Shown here: in pieces, positions 10,166 to 18,403 of the stretch
Layout of the letters: every line of letters begins with the position of its first letter
Position numbering within the stretch: the first letter of the stretch is position 1
Source of the DNA: Alphaproteobacteria bacterium
GTDB lineage: Bacteria; Pseudomonadota; Gammaproteobacteria; Burkholderiales; Burkholderiaceae_C
Assembly: GCA_030054175.1 (NCBI GenBank)
Contig: JASGCM010000002.1
Location: 62,001-126,000 of the forward strand
Reading direction: 5' to 3'
DNA length: 64,000 nucleotides
Translations under genes and position numbers: made by a program
The notes under the pieces: generated by a model
What the model was told of the DNA's origin: nothing
Database searches by the model: none
Seen by the model: the letters and a program-made list of their open reading frames with translations, nothing else

Positions 10166-11062
10166 TTACTCCAAGGTATGAAGTGGGATGTCGAGTCGTT
10201 GGGCCAATCGATTCAGTTGGGTCCGCGTCAGCCCGGCGAACCAATTCTTCAGGTGTTGGTGAATGGCCGGATGGGTCATGGGCCAACTCGCCTGAGTGGC
10301 TGGCAAGCCGGCCACTTGGCAAAGACTGCGGGCAAAGTGTGGTTCCAGTGCCGCGACAGCCACGCGTCCGTTCTTGCAGGCATACACCTGATAACCGGCG
10401 TGGGCGCCGCCCACCGCGCCATCGGGCGTGGTCAGCCCCCATTGGTGGGGCAACCCCAGATAAGCGGCCGCATCGCTCAGCGAGACCTGATGGACGCTGC
10501 CACGCCCTTGCTGACGGCCCGGTTGTTGGCGCTTCCACAAGGCTTGCAGGACGGTCTCAGCGACCCACAGCGATCCGCCCATGTCGGCAAACAGGCTGGG
10601 GGGCAAGTGCAGTCCCTGAACCAAGCCGCACTCGGCCATATAGGTCAGGTCATGGCCTGGCTCCTCGGCCCGTTCGCCCAAAGCGCCGACGATGGCCACC
10701 TGAATCAACGAAGGGTACTGTCGCTTCAACGACCCCGCAGCCAATCCCAATTTGTTCAATGCAGAAGGCCGAAATGAGGTAATCAGCACATCGCTTCGGG
10801 CCAAGAGTCGGTGCAACTGCTTTTGTCCGGTCGGGGTTTTGAGGTCTGCACGCACCACCTTCATGCCCCGATGCATGTGCTCATAGGCCGCCGGCTTGTA
10901 CTGCGCCATTGGATCCCCACTGCCGCCACTCGATGAGACCGGTTCGAATTTCGTGCATTGGGCCCCCAAGGCGGTCAACCGCATCACCGCAGCAGGGCCG
11001 GGCAGGTTCAAGGCCAGCGTCAGGACGCGCACGCCGCGCAAAGAGGTCGATGTCTGGTTCAT
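10166..11062 (-). CDS. CaiB/BaiF family CoA transferase (short, 298 aa)
   Basis: A class III CoA-transferase-like protein. The N-terminal motif LRGVRVLTLALNLPGPAA, the DLKTPTGQ segment and the catalytic-type Asp138 in GHDLTYMAECG are present, as is a small-domain region (HAGYQVYACKNGRVAVAALE). At 298 aa it is shorter than oxalate or carnitine CoA transferases (about 380-430 aa) but similar to alpha-methylacyl-CoA racemase-like members that lack part of the C-terminus. The start is at ATG 11062. It lies 24 bp after the amino-acid permease gene, in the position where an ABC ATPase would be expected, and is followed by the VOC gene. Substrate unknown. Confidence 0.87.
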   Translation of the reverse strand: MNQTSTSLRGVRVLTLALNLPGPAAVMRLTALGAQCTKFEPVSSSGGSGDPMAQYKPAAYEHMHRGMKVVRADLKTPTGQKQLHRLLARSDVLITSFRPSALNKLGLAAGSLKRQYPSLIQVAIVGALGERAEEPGHDLTYMAECGLVQGLHLPPSLFADMGGSLWVAETVLQALWKRQQPGRQQGRGSVHQVSLSDAAAYLGLPHQWGLTTPDGAVGGAHAGYQVYACKNGRVAVAALEPHFARSLCQVAGLPATQASWPMTHPAIHQHLKNWFAGLTRTQLNRLAQRLDIPLHTLE

Positions 11063-11086
11063 GGCAGTTCGTGGTCAGGTGGATCT

Positions 11087-12157
11087 TTAAGCCCGGCGCA
11101 AGGCATGGCGTTGTTGCAAACCCAGACTGTATCTGGACAGGCTGTAGCAAAAAACAAAGTAAATCAAAGCGATGAACAGATAAGCCTCAATTTTGAAAGG
11201 GCGCCAATCGGCATCCCCATTGAGCGCCAGGGCCATGGCGCCCGACAGTTCATAGAGACTGACGATGGTCACCAGCGATGTGTCTTTGAACAAACCGATG
11301 AAATGATTCACCATGGCAGGCAGGCTATTGAGCAACGCTTGGGGCAACAACACATGTCGATGCATCTGGATGTAGTTCAGGCCCAGCGCCGTGGCTGCCA
11401 GGGTTTGGCCTTGTGATACCCCTTGCAATCCACCGCGCACCACCTCGGCCAGGTACGCGGCCAAAAACAAAGCCAAGGCCACGGTAACGCGCAGCAGCAC
11501 ATCGGGTGATGTGCCAGCAGGCAAGAGCAGGGGAATCATGAAACTGGCCATGAAGAGCACGCTGACCAAGGGCACGCCACGCACCAGTTCGATGAAACCG
11601 GCACACGCGCTGCTGAGCACCGGCCAATGGCTACGCCGTCCCAAGGCCAGCAGGACCGCGAGCGGAAACGCCAGCCCCACCCCCAGCACGCTCAACATGA
11701 GGGTCAAGGGCAAACCTCCCCACATATCGCTGGAGACAGGCGTCAAGCCCAAAGGCTTCAAGGAGCAAGGGCCCAATCGCCCCGCCATCAAGGCCCAGCA
11801 CCCGCCTCCGATCACCAACCAACACAGCCCCAAGTTGCGACCCCAGCGCGCGGGGTTGGCGCTGTAGATTAAAGCCAAGACGAGGGCAATGCTGGCCAGC
11901 ATAGGCCGCCAATGCGCGTCAAAAGGATAACGCCCAAAGAGGATCAGGCGATGCTTTTCAACGATCACGCCCCAACAGGCCCCCACCCCTCTGGCATCGG
12001 CGCAAGCCTGCGCATCGGCCTGCCAAACCGCATGAACCACGCCCCATTGCAAGAAGCCATAAAGGGCAGGCAACATCGTCAACAGCAACATGATGGTGAC
12101 CACCCGGGAGGTCGGGCCAGACCAACAGGCGCGCCAAAACCCTGGTTCAGTGCGCAT
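11087..12157 (-). CDS. Amino-acid ABC transporter permease, AapM-like
   Basis: A 356-aa inner-membrane permease of the His/Glu/Gln/Arg family, equivalent to AapM of general L-amino-acid transporters. An extended N-terminal membrane region (residues 15-150) precedes the BPD_transp_1 domain, which contains FIELVRGVPLVSVLFM and the EAA-type loop AATALGLNYIQMHRHVLLPQAL. The start at 12157 overlaps the preceding permease by 11 bp. It is the last transporter gene here: no aapP-type ATPase follows, because the next gene is a CaiB-type transferase. The function probably depends on an ATPase encoded elsewhere. Confidence 0.9.
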   Translation of the reverse strand: MRTEPGFWRACWSGPTSRVVTIMLLLTMLPALYGFLQWGVVHAVWQADAQACADARGVGACWGVIVEKHRLILFGRYPFDAHWRPMLASIALVLALIYSANPARWGRNLGLCWLVIGGGCWALMAGRLGPCSLKPLGLTPVSSDMWGGLPLTLMLSVLGVGLAFPLAVLLALGRRSHWPVLSSACAGFIELVRGVPLVSVLFMASFMIPLLLPAGTSPDVLLRVTVALALFLAAYLAEVVRGGLQGVSQGQTLAATALGLNYIQMHRHVLLPQALLNSLPAMVNHFIGLFKDTSLVTIVSLYELSGAMALALNGDADWRPFKIEAYLFIALIYFVFCYSLSRYSLGLQQRHALRRA

Positions 12158-13064
12158 GGCGATTCACCCTTTGGTTGTAACGATTCATGATCCAAGCGGT
12201 CAGTAATGAGACGCTCAGGTAAATCATCATGATGATGGCGATGCACTCGACCGCTCGCCCTGTCTGGTTGAGGGCGGTATTGGCGATGCTGACCAAATCA
12301 GGGTAGCCAATGGCCACGGCCAAGGAAGAATTCTTGGTCAAATTCAGATATTGACTGGTCAGGGGCGGCAGGCTCACGCGCATCGCCTGGGGCAGCACGA
12401 CCCAGCGCAAACTTTGTCCGACCGATAGCCCCAGGCTTTGTGCCGCCAAGGTTTGGGCGCGCGGCACGGCTTCGATGCCGGCACGAAACACTTCGGCAAT
12501 GAAGGCTGCGGTGTACAAGATCAGCCCGAGCAATAAAGCCAGGTACTCGGGGCTGAGGTAGCCGCTCATTCCCCACACATCCAGGCTGAAACCGGCCTTG
12601 CTCCACATCAGCGCATCGCCCCAGCGCCAAGGCTCACCGGCCTCGGGCATGAACTCAATCATCAGCACATACCATGTGAACAACTGAATGAGCAGCGGCA
12701 CATTGCGCAGGGTTTCGATGCAGGCGGCGCACAGGGCGCGCGCCAGGGGATGGCTGCTGATTCGGCCCACCGCCAGCAGCAATCCCAACAAGGTGGCTCC
12801 GATCATGCCCGGGATCGCCACCCACAGAGTGTTGACCAAGCCAACCAGAAAGGCGAGCCAAAAGGGAGATTCGGCGCTGTAACCCAAGGCCGTCTCAGCG
12901 ATGTCAAACCCGGCAGGGTCCAACAAATAGTCAAAACCGCTTTGAATGCCCCTGGCCCGCATATTGATCCAAGTGTTGTGTGACAACCAGGCCAAAACAG
13001 CGGCCAGGCTCAACAACAACAGGACCTGCCAGACCAAGGCCGTCCAGGAATGGGATTTGCGCAT
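12147..13064 (-). CDS. Amino-acid ABC transporter permease, AapQ-like
   Basis: A 305-aa permease partner of the following AapM-like gene. The start was set at ATG 13064 (MRKSHSWTALVW), just after the binding-protein stop; the longer frame runs into the upstream gene. The N-terminal helix is followed by a periplasmic segment (NMRARGIQSGFDYLLDPAGFDI) characteristic of AapQ. The permease core then has CIETLRNVPLLIQLFTWY and the EAA loop AAQSLGLSVGQSLRWVVLPQAM. It is somewhat shorter than typical AapQ (about 400 aa), the difference lying in the periplasmic region. Specificity is inferred only from family resemblance. Confidence 0.9.
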   Translation of the reverse strand: MRKSHSWTALVWQVLLLLSLAAVLAWLSHNTWINMRARGIQSGFDYLLDPAGFDIAETALGYSAESPFWLAFLVGLVNTLWVAIPGMIGATLLGLLLAVGRISSHPLARALCAACIETLRNVPLLIQLFTWYVLMIEFMPEAGEPWRWGDALMWSKAGFSLDVWGMSGYLSPEYLALLLGLILYTAAFIAEVFRAGIEAVPRAQTLAAQSLGLSVGQSLRWVVLPQAMRVSLPPLTSQYLNLTKNSSLAVAIGYPDLVSIANTALNQTGRAVECIAIIMMIYLSVSLLTAWIMNRYNQRVNRHAH

Positions 13065-13072
13065 GAATGCGA

Positions 13073-14098
13073 TCAGCGCAAGGGCAGAGCGTAAATCAGT
13101 CCGCCCTGGGTCCACAAGGCGTTCGCACCTCGCTTCAAGCCCACGGGCGTTTTCTCGCCGACATGGCGCTCGAACATTTCGCCATAGTTGCCCACTGCGG
13201 CAATGGCGCGAGCCATCCAATCTTTGTCCAGGCCCAGCATCTTGCCCAAATCATCGCCTTTGCCTATCAGGCGGTTCACGGTCGGGTCAGTGCTTTCATT
13301 GAGCAATTGCGACAGGTTGGCCGAGGTCACGCCCAGTTCTTCGGCTTCGATCAGGCCGTAGACAGTCCAACGCACGATCGACAACCATTCATCGTCACCC
13401 TTGCGCACCATCGGACCCAGTGGTTCTTTGGAAATCAGGTCGGGCAAGATCACATGCTCTTTGGGGTTCTTGGCTTCACGAGAGCGGATTGAGGCCAAGC
13501 CGGAAGCGTCGGTCGTGTAAGCCTGGCAGCGACCGGAAAAATAGGCGGCGTTGCTGCCGTCAATCTTCTCAAACACCACCGGCTTGATGTTCAATTTTTG
13601 GGCCCGCGAGTAATCGCTCAGGTTCCTTTCGGTGGTCGTGCCCGACTGCACGCAGACGGTGGCGTTCTTCAACTGCTTAGCGCTTTTGATGCCCGATTTA
13701 GCGGGCACCATGAATCCCTGACCATCGTAAAACAGCACCGCCGTCAGGCTTAAACCCAGAGTGGTGTCGCGACTCAGGGTGACGGTGGTGTTGCGCGACA
13801 AAATGTCGACCTCGCCGGACTGCAAGGCGGTGAATCGCTGCGGCGCCGACAAGGGCACGTAGCGCACCTTATCCGGGCTGCCCAAGACGGCGGCGGCCAG
13901 GGCCTTGCAGACATCGACATCGATGCCACTCCACTTGCCTTGGCTGTCGGCGGCGCCGAACCCGGCGACGCCAGTGTTGACGCCGCAGGTGATCTGGTCT
14001 TTTTGTTTGATTTGGTCCAAGGTCTTGCCAGCCCATGCAGGAGCGAACAGAGTGAGGCTGAGGGTGGTGGCCAAGGCCATCAAAGGGGACGTTTTCAT
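13073..14098 (-). CDS. General L-amino-acid ABC transporter substrate-binding protein, AapJ-like
   Basis: A 341-aa periplasmic binding protein (SBP_bac_3 family). The signal peptide ends in LTLFAPAWAGK. The mature protein has the AapJ-type stretch ITCGVNTGVAGFGAADSQG, then SGIDVDVCKALAAAVLG, the ligand-site region SGEVDILSRNTTVTLSRDT, and GFMVPAKSGIKSAKQL. The start at ATG 14098 lies downstream of GGAAGA and gives a clean signal peptide. It is the first gene of the transporter operon, divergent from the amidohydrolase. AapJ proteins bind a broad range of L-amino acids. Confidence 0.92.
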   Translation of the reverse strand: MKTSPLMALATTLSLTLFAPAWAGKTLDQIKQKDQITCGVNTGVAGFGAADSQGKWSGIDVDVCKALAAAVLGSPDKVRYVPLSAPQRFTALQSGEVDILSRNTTVTLSRDTTLGLSLTAVLFYDGQGFMVPAKSGIKSAKQLKNATVCVQSGTTTERNLSDYSRAQKLNIKPVVFEKIDGSNAAYFSGRCQAYTTDASGLASIRSREAKNPKEHVILPDLISKEPLGPMVRKGDDEWLSIVRWTVYGLIEAEELGVTSANLSQLLNESTDPTVNRLIGKGDDLGKMLGLDKDWMARAIAAVGNYGEMFERHVGEKTPVGLKRGANALWTQGGLIYALPLR

Positions 14099-14265
14099 GG
14101 GGTCTTCCTTGCGTGGGTCAGGGGGACTGCGTTGGGTTTGAATTGTAGGGGGCGGGCCAGATGCGCCCGCCACCGTCGCCTAGGTGATTGGCTAGGGGTT
14201 TATCACAATCCTTTCATGGGGGCAGTCCTGATCGAATCGTCAAAAATGTTCACCACAAACAGGAG
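14099..14265. promoter_or_regulatory. Divergent control region between aapJ and the amidohydrolase
   Basis: This 167-bp region must hold promoters in both directions. It contains a perfect 7-bp stem, GGCGGGC (14151-14157) and GCCCGCC (14165-14171). AGGAG lies directly against the amidohydrolase ATG. No consensus promoter boxes stand out. Confidence 0.35.
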
Positions 14266-15348
14266 ATGGCATTGAATCGTCCTCATGCATACACCGGCTT
14301 TTGTGCCTGCCACCCGGGCGCGTCCCGGCGCGGTTTCCTGCAGTCTTTGGCCGGCGTTGGCGCCGTGGGAGCCTTGGGACTGACGGGTTGTGCCACCATG
14401 GGCACACCTGCCAAGCCCCATCGCATCGACGTCCATCACCACCTGTCGCCCCCAGTCTGGGTCAATGCCCTCAAAAAAGCCAAACTCGACTCGCCCCCGG
14501 TCAACAACTGGACCCCGCAAAAATCACTGGACGACATGGATCAGGCCGGCATTGCCACCTCGATGACTTCGCCCACGCTGCCTGCGGTGGGTTTCCTGCC
14601 CCCCGCCGAGGCTGCCGCAGTCGCTCGCGCTTCGAACGAGTACGCCCGCCAACTGGCCGATCAGTACCCGGGCCGATTTGGCGTCTTTGCGCTCTTGCCC
14701 ATGCCCCATGTGGATGCCACCCTGCGTGAAATCGAATACGCTTTTGACGTGCTCAAGGCCGACGGCGTGGCTTTCATGACCAGCTATGACGACAAATTTC
14801 TGGGTCACCCAACGTTTGCACCCGTCATGGACGAGCTGAACCGCCGAAAAGCCACCGCCTACACCCATCCCAACAACCCGGCCTGCTGCACCAACCTCGA
14901 TACCGGCGTGCCCCCCGTCATCATCGAATATGGCACCGACACCACCCGCACCATCGCCAGCCTGATTTACTCGGGCACGGCACAGCGCTGCCCCAATATC
15001 AACTTCATCTTCTCACACGCCGGAGGGAGCATCACGGCTCTGACTGAGCGTTTCAACACCCAAGCCGTGCGTTTGCCTAACCTCAAAGCCGAGGGCTTTG
15101 ATTTCGATGTGGTCATGAAACTGCTGCGCGGCTTTTATTACGACACGGCTCAAGCGGCCAATCCGATCGCCATGGCCTCGTTGACCAAAATGGTCAATGT
15201 CAGCCAAATCGTGTTTGGCACCGACTACCCCTACCGGACCGGTTTGGAGCATGTGCAGGGTTTGAGTCAGATTTTTAGTGGCAGCGACCTGCGTGCCATT
15301 GATCGCGACAACGCCTTGAGAATTTTGCCGGCGCGTTGGCGCAGCTGA
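14266..15348 (+). CDS. Amidohydrolase family protein (ACMSD-like), exported by a twin-arginine/lipobox signal
   Basis: A 360-aa metal-dependent hydrolase/decarboxylase of the amidohydrolase-2 (ACMSD/6-methylsalicylate decarboxylase) group. It begins with a twin-arginine signal (SRRGFLQSLAGVGAVGALGL) ending in the lipobox-like LTGC, so it is probably a Tat-exported lipoprotein. The metal-binding start HRIDVHHHLSPP follows, then FIFSHAGGSITAL and the distal Asp in VFGTDYPYRT. Start choice is open: ATG 14266 directly abuts AGGAG, while TTG 14272 would have a better 6-nt spacing. It is divergent from the amino-acid ABC operon and is followed by the PaiB-like gene. Substrate unknown. Confidence 0.88.
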   Translation: MALNRPHAYTGFCACHPGASRRGFLQSLAGVGAVGALGLTGCATMGTPAKPHRIDVHHHLSPPVWVNALKKAKLDSPPVNNWTPQKSLDDMDQAGIATSMTSPTLPAVGFLPPAEAAAVARASNEYARQLADQYPGRFGVFALLPMPHVDATLREIEYAFDVLKADGVAFMTSYDDKFLGHPTFAPVMDELNRRKATAYTHPNNPACCTNLDTGVPPVIIEYGTDTTRTIASLIYSGTAQRCPNINFIFSHAGGSITALTERFNTQAVRLPNLKAEGFDFDVVMKLLRGFYYDTAQAANPIAMASLTKMVNVSQIVFGTDYPYRTGLEHVQGLSQIFSGSDLRAIDRDNALRILPARWRS

Positions 15349-15412
15349 CAACGCCCGCAAGGCAGAACGCGCTCGCTGCTTCTGCGCTAAAGTCGGGGAT
15401 CGAGAATTTGCC

Positions 15413-16048
15413 ATGTACTTGCCCCGCCAATTTCAAGCCGAGGATTGGGCTCTGGCCCAACGCCTGATGAGGGAACACCCCTTAGCGACCCTGGTCAACA
15501 TCGATGATCAGGGTTTTCCGTTCGCCTCACACCTGCCCCTGAAGTTGGAACTATGTGAGCCGAACGGACAGCCCAGCCTCTTGTTGGGGCATCTGGCCCG
15601 CGCCAACCCACAGGCCGCGCACCTGGCCCAACGCCCGGAAGCCTTGGTGATTTTTTTGGGCCCGCACGCTTTCATGTCGACCCGTGTGTACCCTGACTTG
15701 CAGCGGGTGCCCACCTGGAATTACCTCAGTGTTCAAGCCCGCGTGCGCATCCGTTTGTTGTCGGGCGAGAAGGCCAAAGACGCCATGCTCAAACAACTGA
15801 TTGGAGAGCACGACCCGCCTTATGCCGACCAGTGGCGCGGGTTGCCCGAGAAATACACGCATGGCATGTTGTCCGCCATCGTGGCCTTCGAGCTGCAAGT
15901 GATCGATATCCAGACCAAGATCAAGCTCAATCAGCACCGGCCCGAATCACACGCCGCCATGCACGCGGCTTATGCCTCGGGCAACCCCAGAGAACGCGAA
16001 CTGGCCCAGTGGATGAGCGAATTGGGGATGGCGGGCAACGCAAAATGA
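15413..16048 (+). CDS. FMN-binding negative transcriptional regulator family (PaiB-like)
   Basis: A 211-aa PaiB-family protein with a flavin-binding split-barrel fold. Family signatures are the start MYLPRQF, the segment HPLATLVNIDDQGFPFASHLP, HLARANPQ, the FLGPHAFMS motif, YPDLQRVPTWNY and a C-terminal basic end. PaiB of Bacillus represses protease and sporulation genes, but most proteobacterial homologues are uncharacterised and may be flavin-dependent redox proteins. Its TGA stop overlaps the TadA fusion's ATG (ATGA, 16045-16048), so the two are translationally coupled. Confidence 0.88.
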   Translation: MYLPRQFQAEDWALAQRLMREHPLATLVNIDDQGFPFASHLPLKLELCEPNGQPSLLLGHLARANPQAAHLAQRPEALVIFLGPHAFMSTRVYPDLQRVPTWNYLSVQARVRIRLLSGEKAKDAMLKQLIGEHDPPYADQWRGLPEKYTHGMLSAIVAFELQVIDIQTKIKLNQHRPESHAAMHAAYASGNPRERELAQWMSELGMAGNAK

Positions 16049-17406
16049 ACGATGCGTTATTCATGCGCTTGGCCTTGGCCGAAGCCGAGACCGCCCAAGC
16101 CGCCGGCGAGGTCCCCGTGGGTGCTGTGGTGGTCAAAGACGGACAGGTCATCGGGGTCGGGCACAACTCACCTATCACTGCCCAAGACCCCAGCGCCCAT
16201 GCCGAAATGGTGGCCCTGCGGGCTGCGGCAAGACACTTGGGCAACTATCGGCTTGATGGCTGTGAATTGTTCGTGACCCTCGAGCCTTGCGCCATGTGCG
16301 CCGGCGCCATGTTGCATGCTCGGCTGAGCCGAGTGGTGTATGGAGCGAGAGAACCCCGCAGCGGCGCGGCCGGCTCGGTGCTGAACTTGTTCGGCTGGCC
16401 CGAACTGAACCACCACACAAGCGTGACAGGTGGGGTGCTGGCCAAAGAGTCGGGCACGTTGCTGAAAGACTTTTTCAAAGGAAAGCGCATGAATCTCTGG
16501 CCTTTGCGTGACGATGCCTTGCGAACCCCCGATGAGGCATTTCAAGGCTTGCCCGATTACCCCTGGACAGCGCATTACCTGAACGATTTGCCGGCACTCG
16601 ATGGCTTGCGCATGCATTACCTCGACGAAGGCCCCAAGGATGCCAGCGTCACTTGGTTGTGCCTGCATGGCAACCCGGCTTGGAGCTATCTTTACCGTAA
16701 GATGATTCCAGTCTGGATGGCGGCAGGTCACCGCGTGGTCGCCCCAGATATGCCAGGTTTTGGCAAAAGCGACAAGCCCAAAAAAGAGGGCGCCCATCGC
16801 TTCGAATGGCACCGCGATGTGCTTGCGCAATTCGTCGAGGACCTGGATTTGAATCGGGTCAACCTGGTGGTGCAAGATTGGGGGGGCATTTTGGGTTTGA
16901 CTCTGCCCATGGTGTCGCCCCAGCGTTATCGCGGTTTGCTGGTCATGAACACCCACTTGGCTACCGCCGAGGCCCCTCTGTCGGCCGGTTTTCTGGCCTG
17001 GCGCGAGATGTGTGCCAAAAACCCTGACTTTTCCGTCAGCCGCTTGATCGCTCGGGGCAATCCGCACATGAGTCCAGCCGAATGCGCCGCCTATGACGCC
17101 CCTTTCCCCAACTCAGGTTACAGAGCTGCCCTGCGGGCGTTTCCGCCAATGGTGCCAGAGCATACCGATAGTCCAGGTGCAGGGCTATCGAGACAGGCGG
17201 CAGAGTTCTGGCGACACCAATGGAACGGACGCAGCCTGATGGCGGTTGGGGCCATGGATCCGGTACTGGGCTCGGGGGTGATGAACGCGTTGGCTGGCGT
17301 GATCGCGCATTGCCCTGAGCCCTGGCTTTTGGATCAGGCGGGCCATTTCGTCCAGGAACATGGGCAACTCATCGCTGAACGGGCTTTGCAGGTCCTGACG
17401 GTTTGA
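16045..17406 (+). CDS. tadA: Fusion of tRNA-specific adenosine deaminase TadA with a haloalkane dehalogenase-like alpha/beta hydrolase
   Basis: A 453-aa two-domain protein. Residues 1-148 are TadA, which converts A34 of tRNA-Arg to inosine: zinc ligand His52 and proton shuttle Glu54 (HAEM), and Cys82/Cys85 (PCAMC). Residues 149-453 are a haloalkane dehalogenase-like domain: oxyanion region HGNP (His208), nucleophile Asp278 with halide-binding Trp279 (VQDWGG), acid Asp405 (AMDPVLG) and base His434 (GHFVQEH). The frame runs through with no stop. An AAGGAAA sequence precedes the internal ATG 16489, so separate translation of the dehalogenase is possible. The ATG at 16045 overlaps the PaiB stop. 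The domains are intact; the benefit of the fusion is unknown. Confidence 0.93.
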   Translation: MNDALFMRLALAEAETAQAAGEVPVGAVVVKDGQVIGVGHNSPITAQDPSAHAEMVALRAAARHLGNYRLDGCELFVTLEPCAMCAGAMLHARLSRVVYGAREPRSGAAGSVLNLFGWPELNHHTSVTGGVLAKESGTLLKDFFKGKRMNLWPLRDDALRTPDEAFQGLPDYPWTAHYLNDLPALDGLRMHYLDEGPKDASVTWLCLHGNPAWSYLYRKMIPVWMAAGHRVVAPDMPGFGKSDKPKKEGAHRFEWHRDVLAQFVEDLDLNRVNLVVQDWGGILGLTLPMVSPQRYRGLLVMNTHLATAEAPLSAGFLAWREMCAKNPDFSVSRLIARGNPHMSPAECAAYDAPFPNSGYRAALRAFPPMVPEHTDSPGAGLSRQAAEFWRHQWNGRSLMAVGAMDPVLGSGVMNALAGVIAHCPEPWLLDQAGHFVQEHGQLIAERALQVLTV

Positions 17407-17418
17407 GAGAATGCGCCC

Positions 17419-18342
17419 ATGAGTCACATTTACATTTATTCGCCAAGTGGGGCAGTGAGAGACAAAGCTGCGTTCCAGCGAGGTGTGAAGCACCTGAGCG
17501 CCTTGGGCCACCAGATCAGCGTGGATCCTGCGGCTTTGAAACGGGTGCAGCGCTTTGCGGGCGACGACGCCGATCGCTTGGTGGCATTGTCTCGCACCGC
17601 CGCTTCCGGGGCGAATGCCGCTCTGATTTCCAGAGGCGGCTATGGCCTGACCCGTTTGTTGCCTGATCTGCCCTTCAAGGACATCGCCCGCTCGATACGC
17701 CAGGGCATGGCATGGGTGGGCTACAGCGATTTCACCGCCTTGCAATTGGCGTTGTTGACACAAACTGGCTCGGTCACTTGGTCGGGCCCCTCGCTTTGCG
17801 ACAGCTTCGGAGCCCCCGAGGTGGATGAGATTGCACAGGCCTGCTTCGATGACCTCTTGCTGGAGCAAGGCGAGGGCAGTGGCTGGCGCATGGGGGTGGC
17901 TGCAGCCAAAGGGCTGGCGGCACGCAAAAGCGGAGTCTGGGCCCGTGACGCGCAACTCTGGGGCGGCAATTTGACGGTACTGTGCAGCTTGCTGGGCACC
18001 CCTTATTTTCCATCGATTGATGGTGGCGTGTTGTTCCTGGAGGACGTGGGCGAACATCCTTATCGGATCGAGCGAATGCTGTCACAGCTCTTGCATGCCG
18101 GTGTCCTGGCGCGACAAAAAGCCATTGTTTTAGGGCAATTCACAGAGTATCGTCTGACCGAGCATGATCAACGCTTTGGCATGTCCACTGTCTTGCAATG
18201 GCTACGCGCTCAACTCAAGTGTCCGGTGTTGACCGATCTGCCATTTGGCCACGTCGCCACCCGTGTTTGCCTGCCCGTGGGTGCCAAGGTCGACTTGTTG
18301 GTGGAGGGCCGTGACGCCATGTTGGTCTGGGGGCACATTTGA
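17419..18342 (+). CDS. ldcA: LD-carboxypeptidase (muramoyltetrapeptide carboxypeptidase)
   Basis: A 307-aa S66-family peptidase that trims the terminal D-Ala from murein tetrapeptides during recycling in the cytoplasm. Visible signatures are the IYSPSG start, the RGGYG motif (72-76), nucleophile Ser103 in GYSDFT, and the later Glu and His regions (WGGNLTVL and EDVGEHPYRIER). The length is normal. The start at ATG 17419 lies 12 bp after the TadA-fusion stop, so it is likely in the same transcript. Confidence 0.92.
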   Translation: MSHIYIYSPSGAVRDKAAFQRGVKHLSALGHQISVDPAALKRVQRFAGDDADRLVALSRTAASGANAALISRGGYGLTRLLPDLPFKDIARSIRQGMAWVGYSDFTALQLALLTQTGSVTWSGPSLCDSFGAPEVDEIAQACFDDLLLEQGEGSGWRMGVAAAKGLAARKSGVWARDAQLWGGNLTVLCSLLGTPYFPSIDGGVLFLEDVGEHPYRIERMLSQLLHAGVLARQKAIVLGQFTEYRLTEHDQRFGMSTVLQWLRAQLKCPVLTDLPFGHVATRVCLPVGAKVDLLVEGRDAMLVWGHI

Positions 18343-18348
18343 TCCGCG

Positions 18349-18368
18349 TTATGCAAAATAATGCATAA
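18349..18368. promoter_or_regulatory. Perfect 7-bp inverted repeat upstream of the aldehyde dehydrogenase
   Basis: TTATGCA and TGCATAA are separated by AAATAA in an AT-rich 61-bp leader before ATG 18404. The position and symmetry suit an operator for the downstream dehydrogenase. ATGCA-type words recur nearby (18351 and 18361), and TGCAT appears again near 18381. The regulator is unknown. Confidence 0.4.
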
Positions 18369-18403
18369 AATAAGATGGTCTGCATTTAAATTCAAGAAAT
18401 CAC

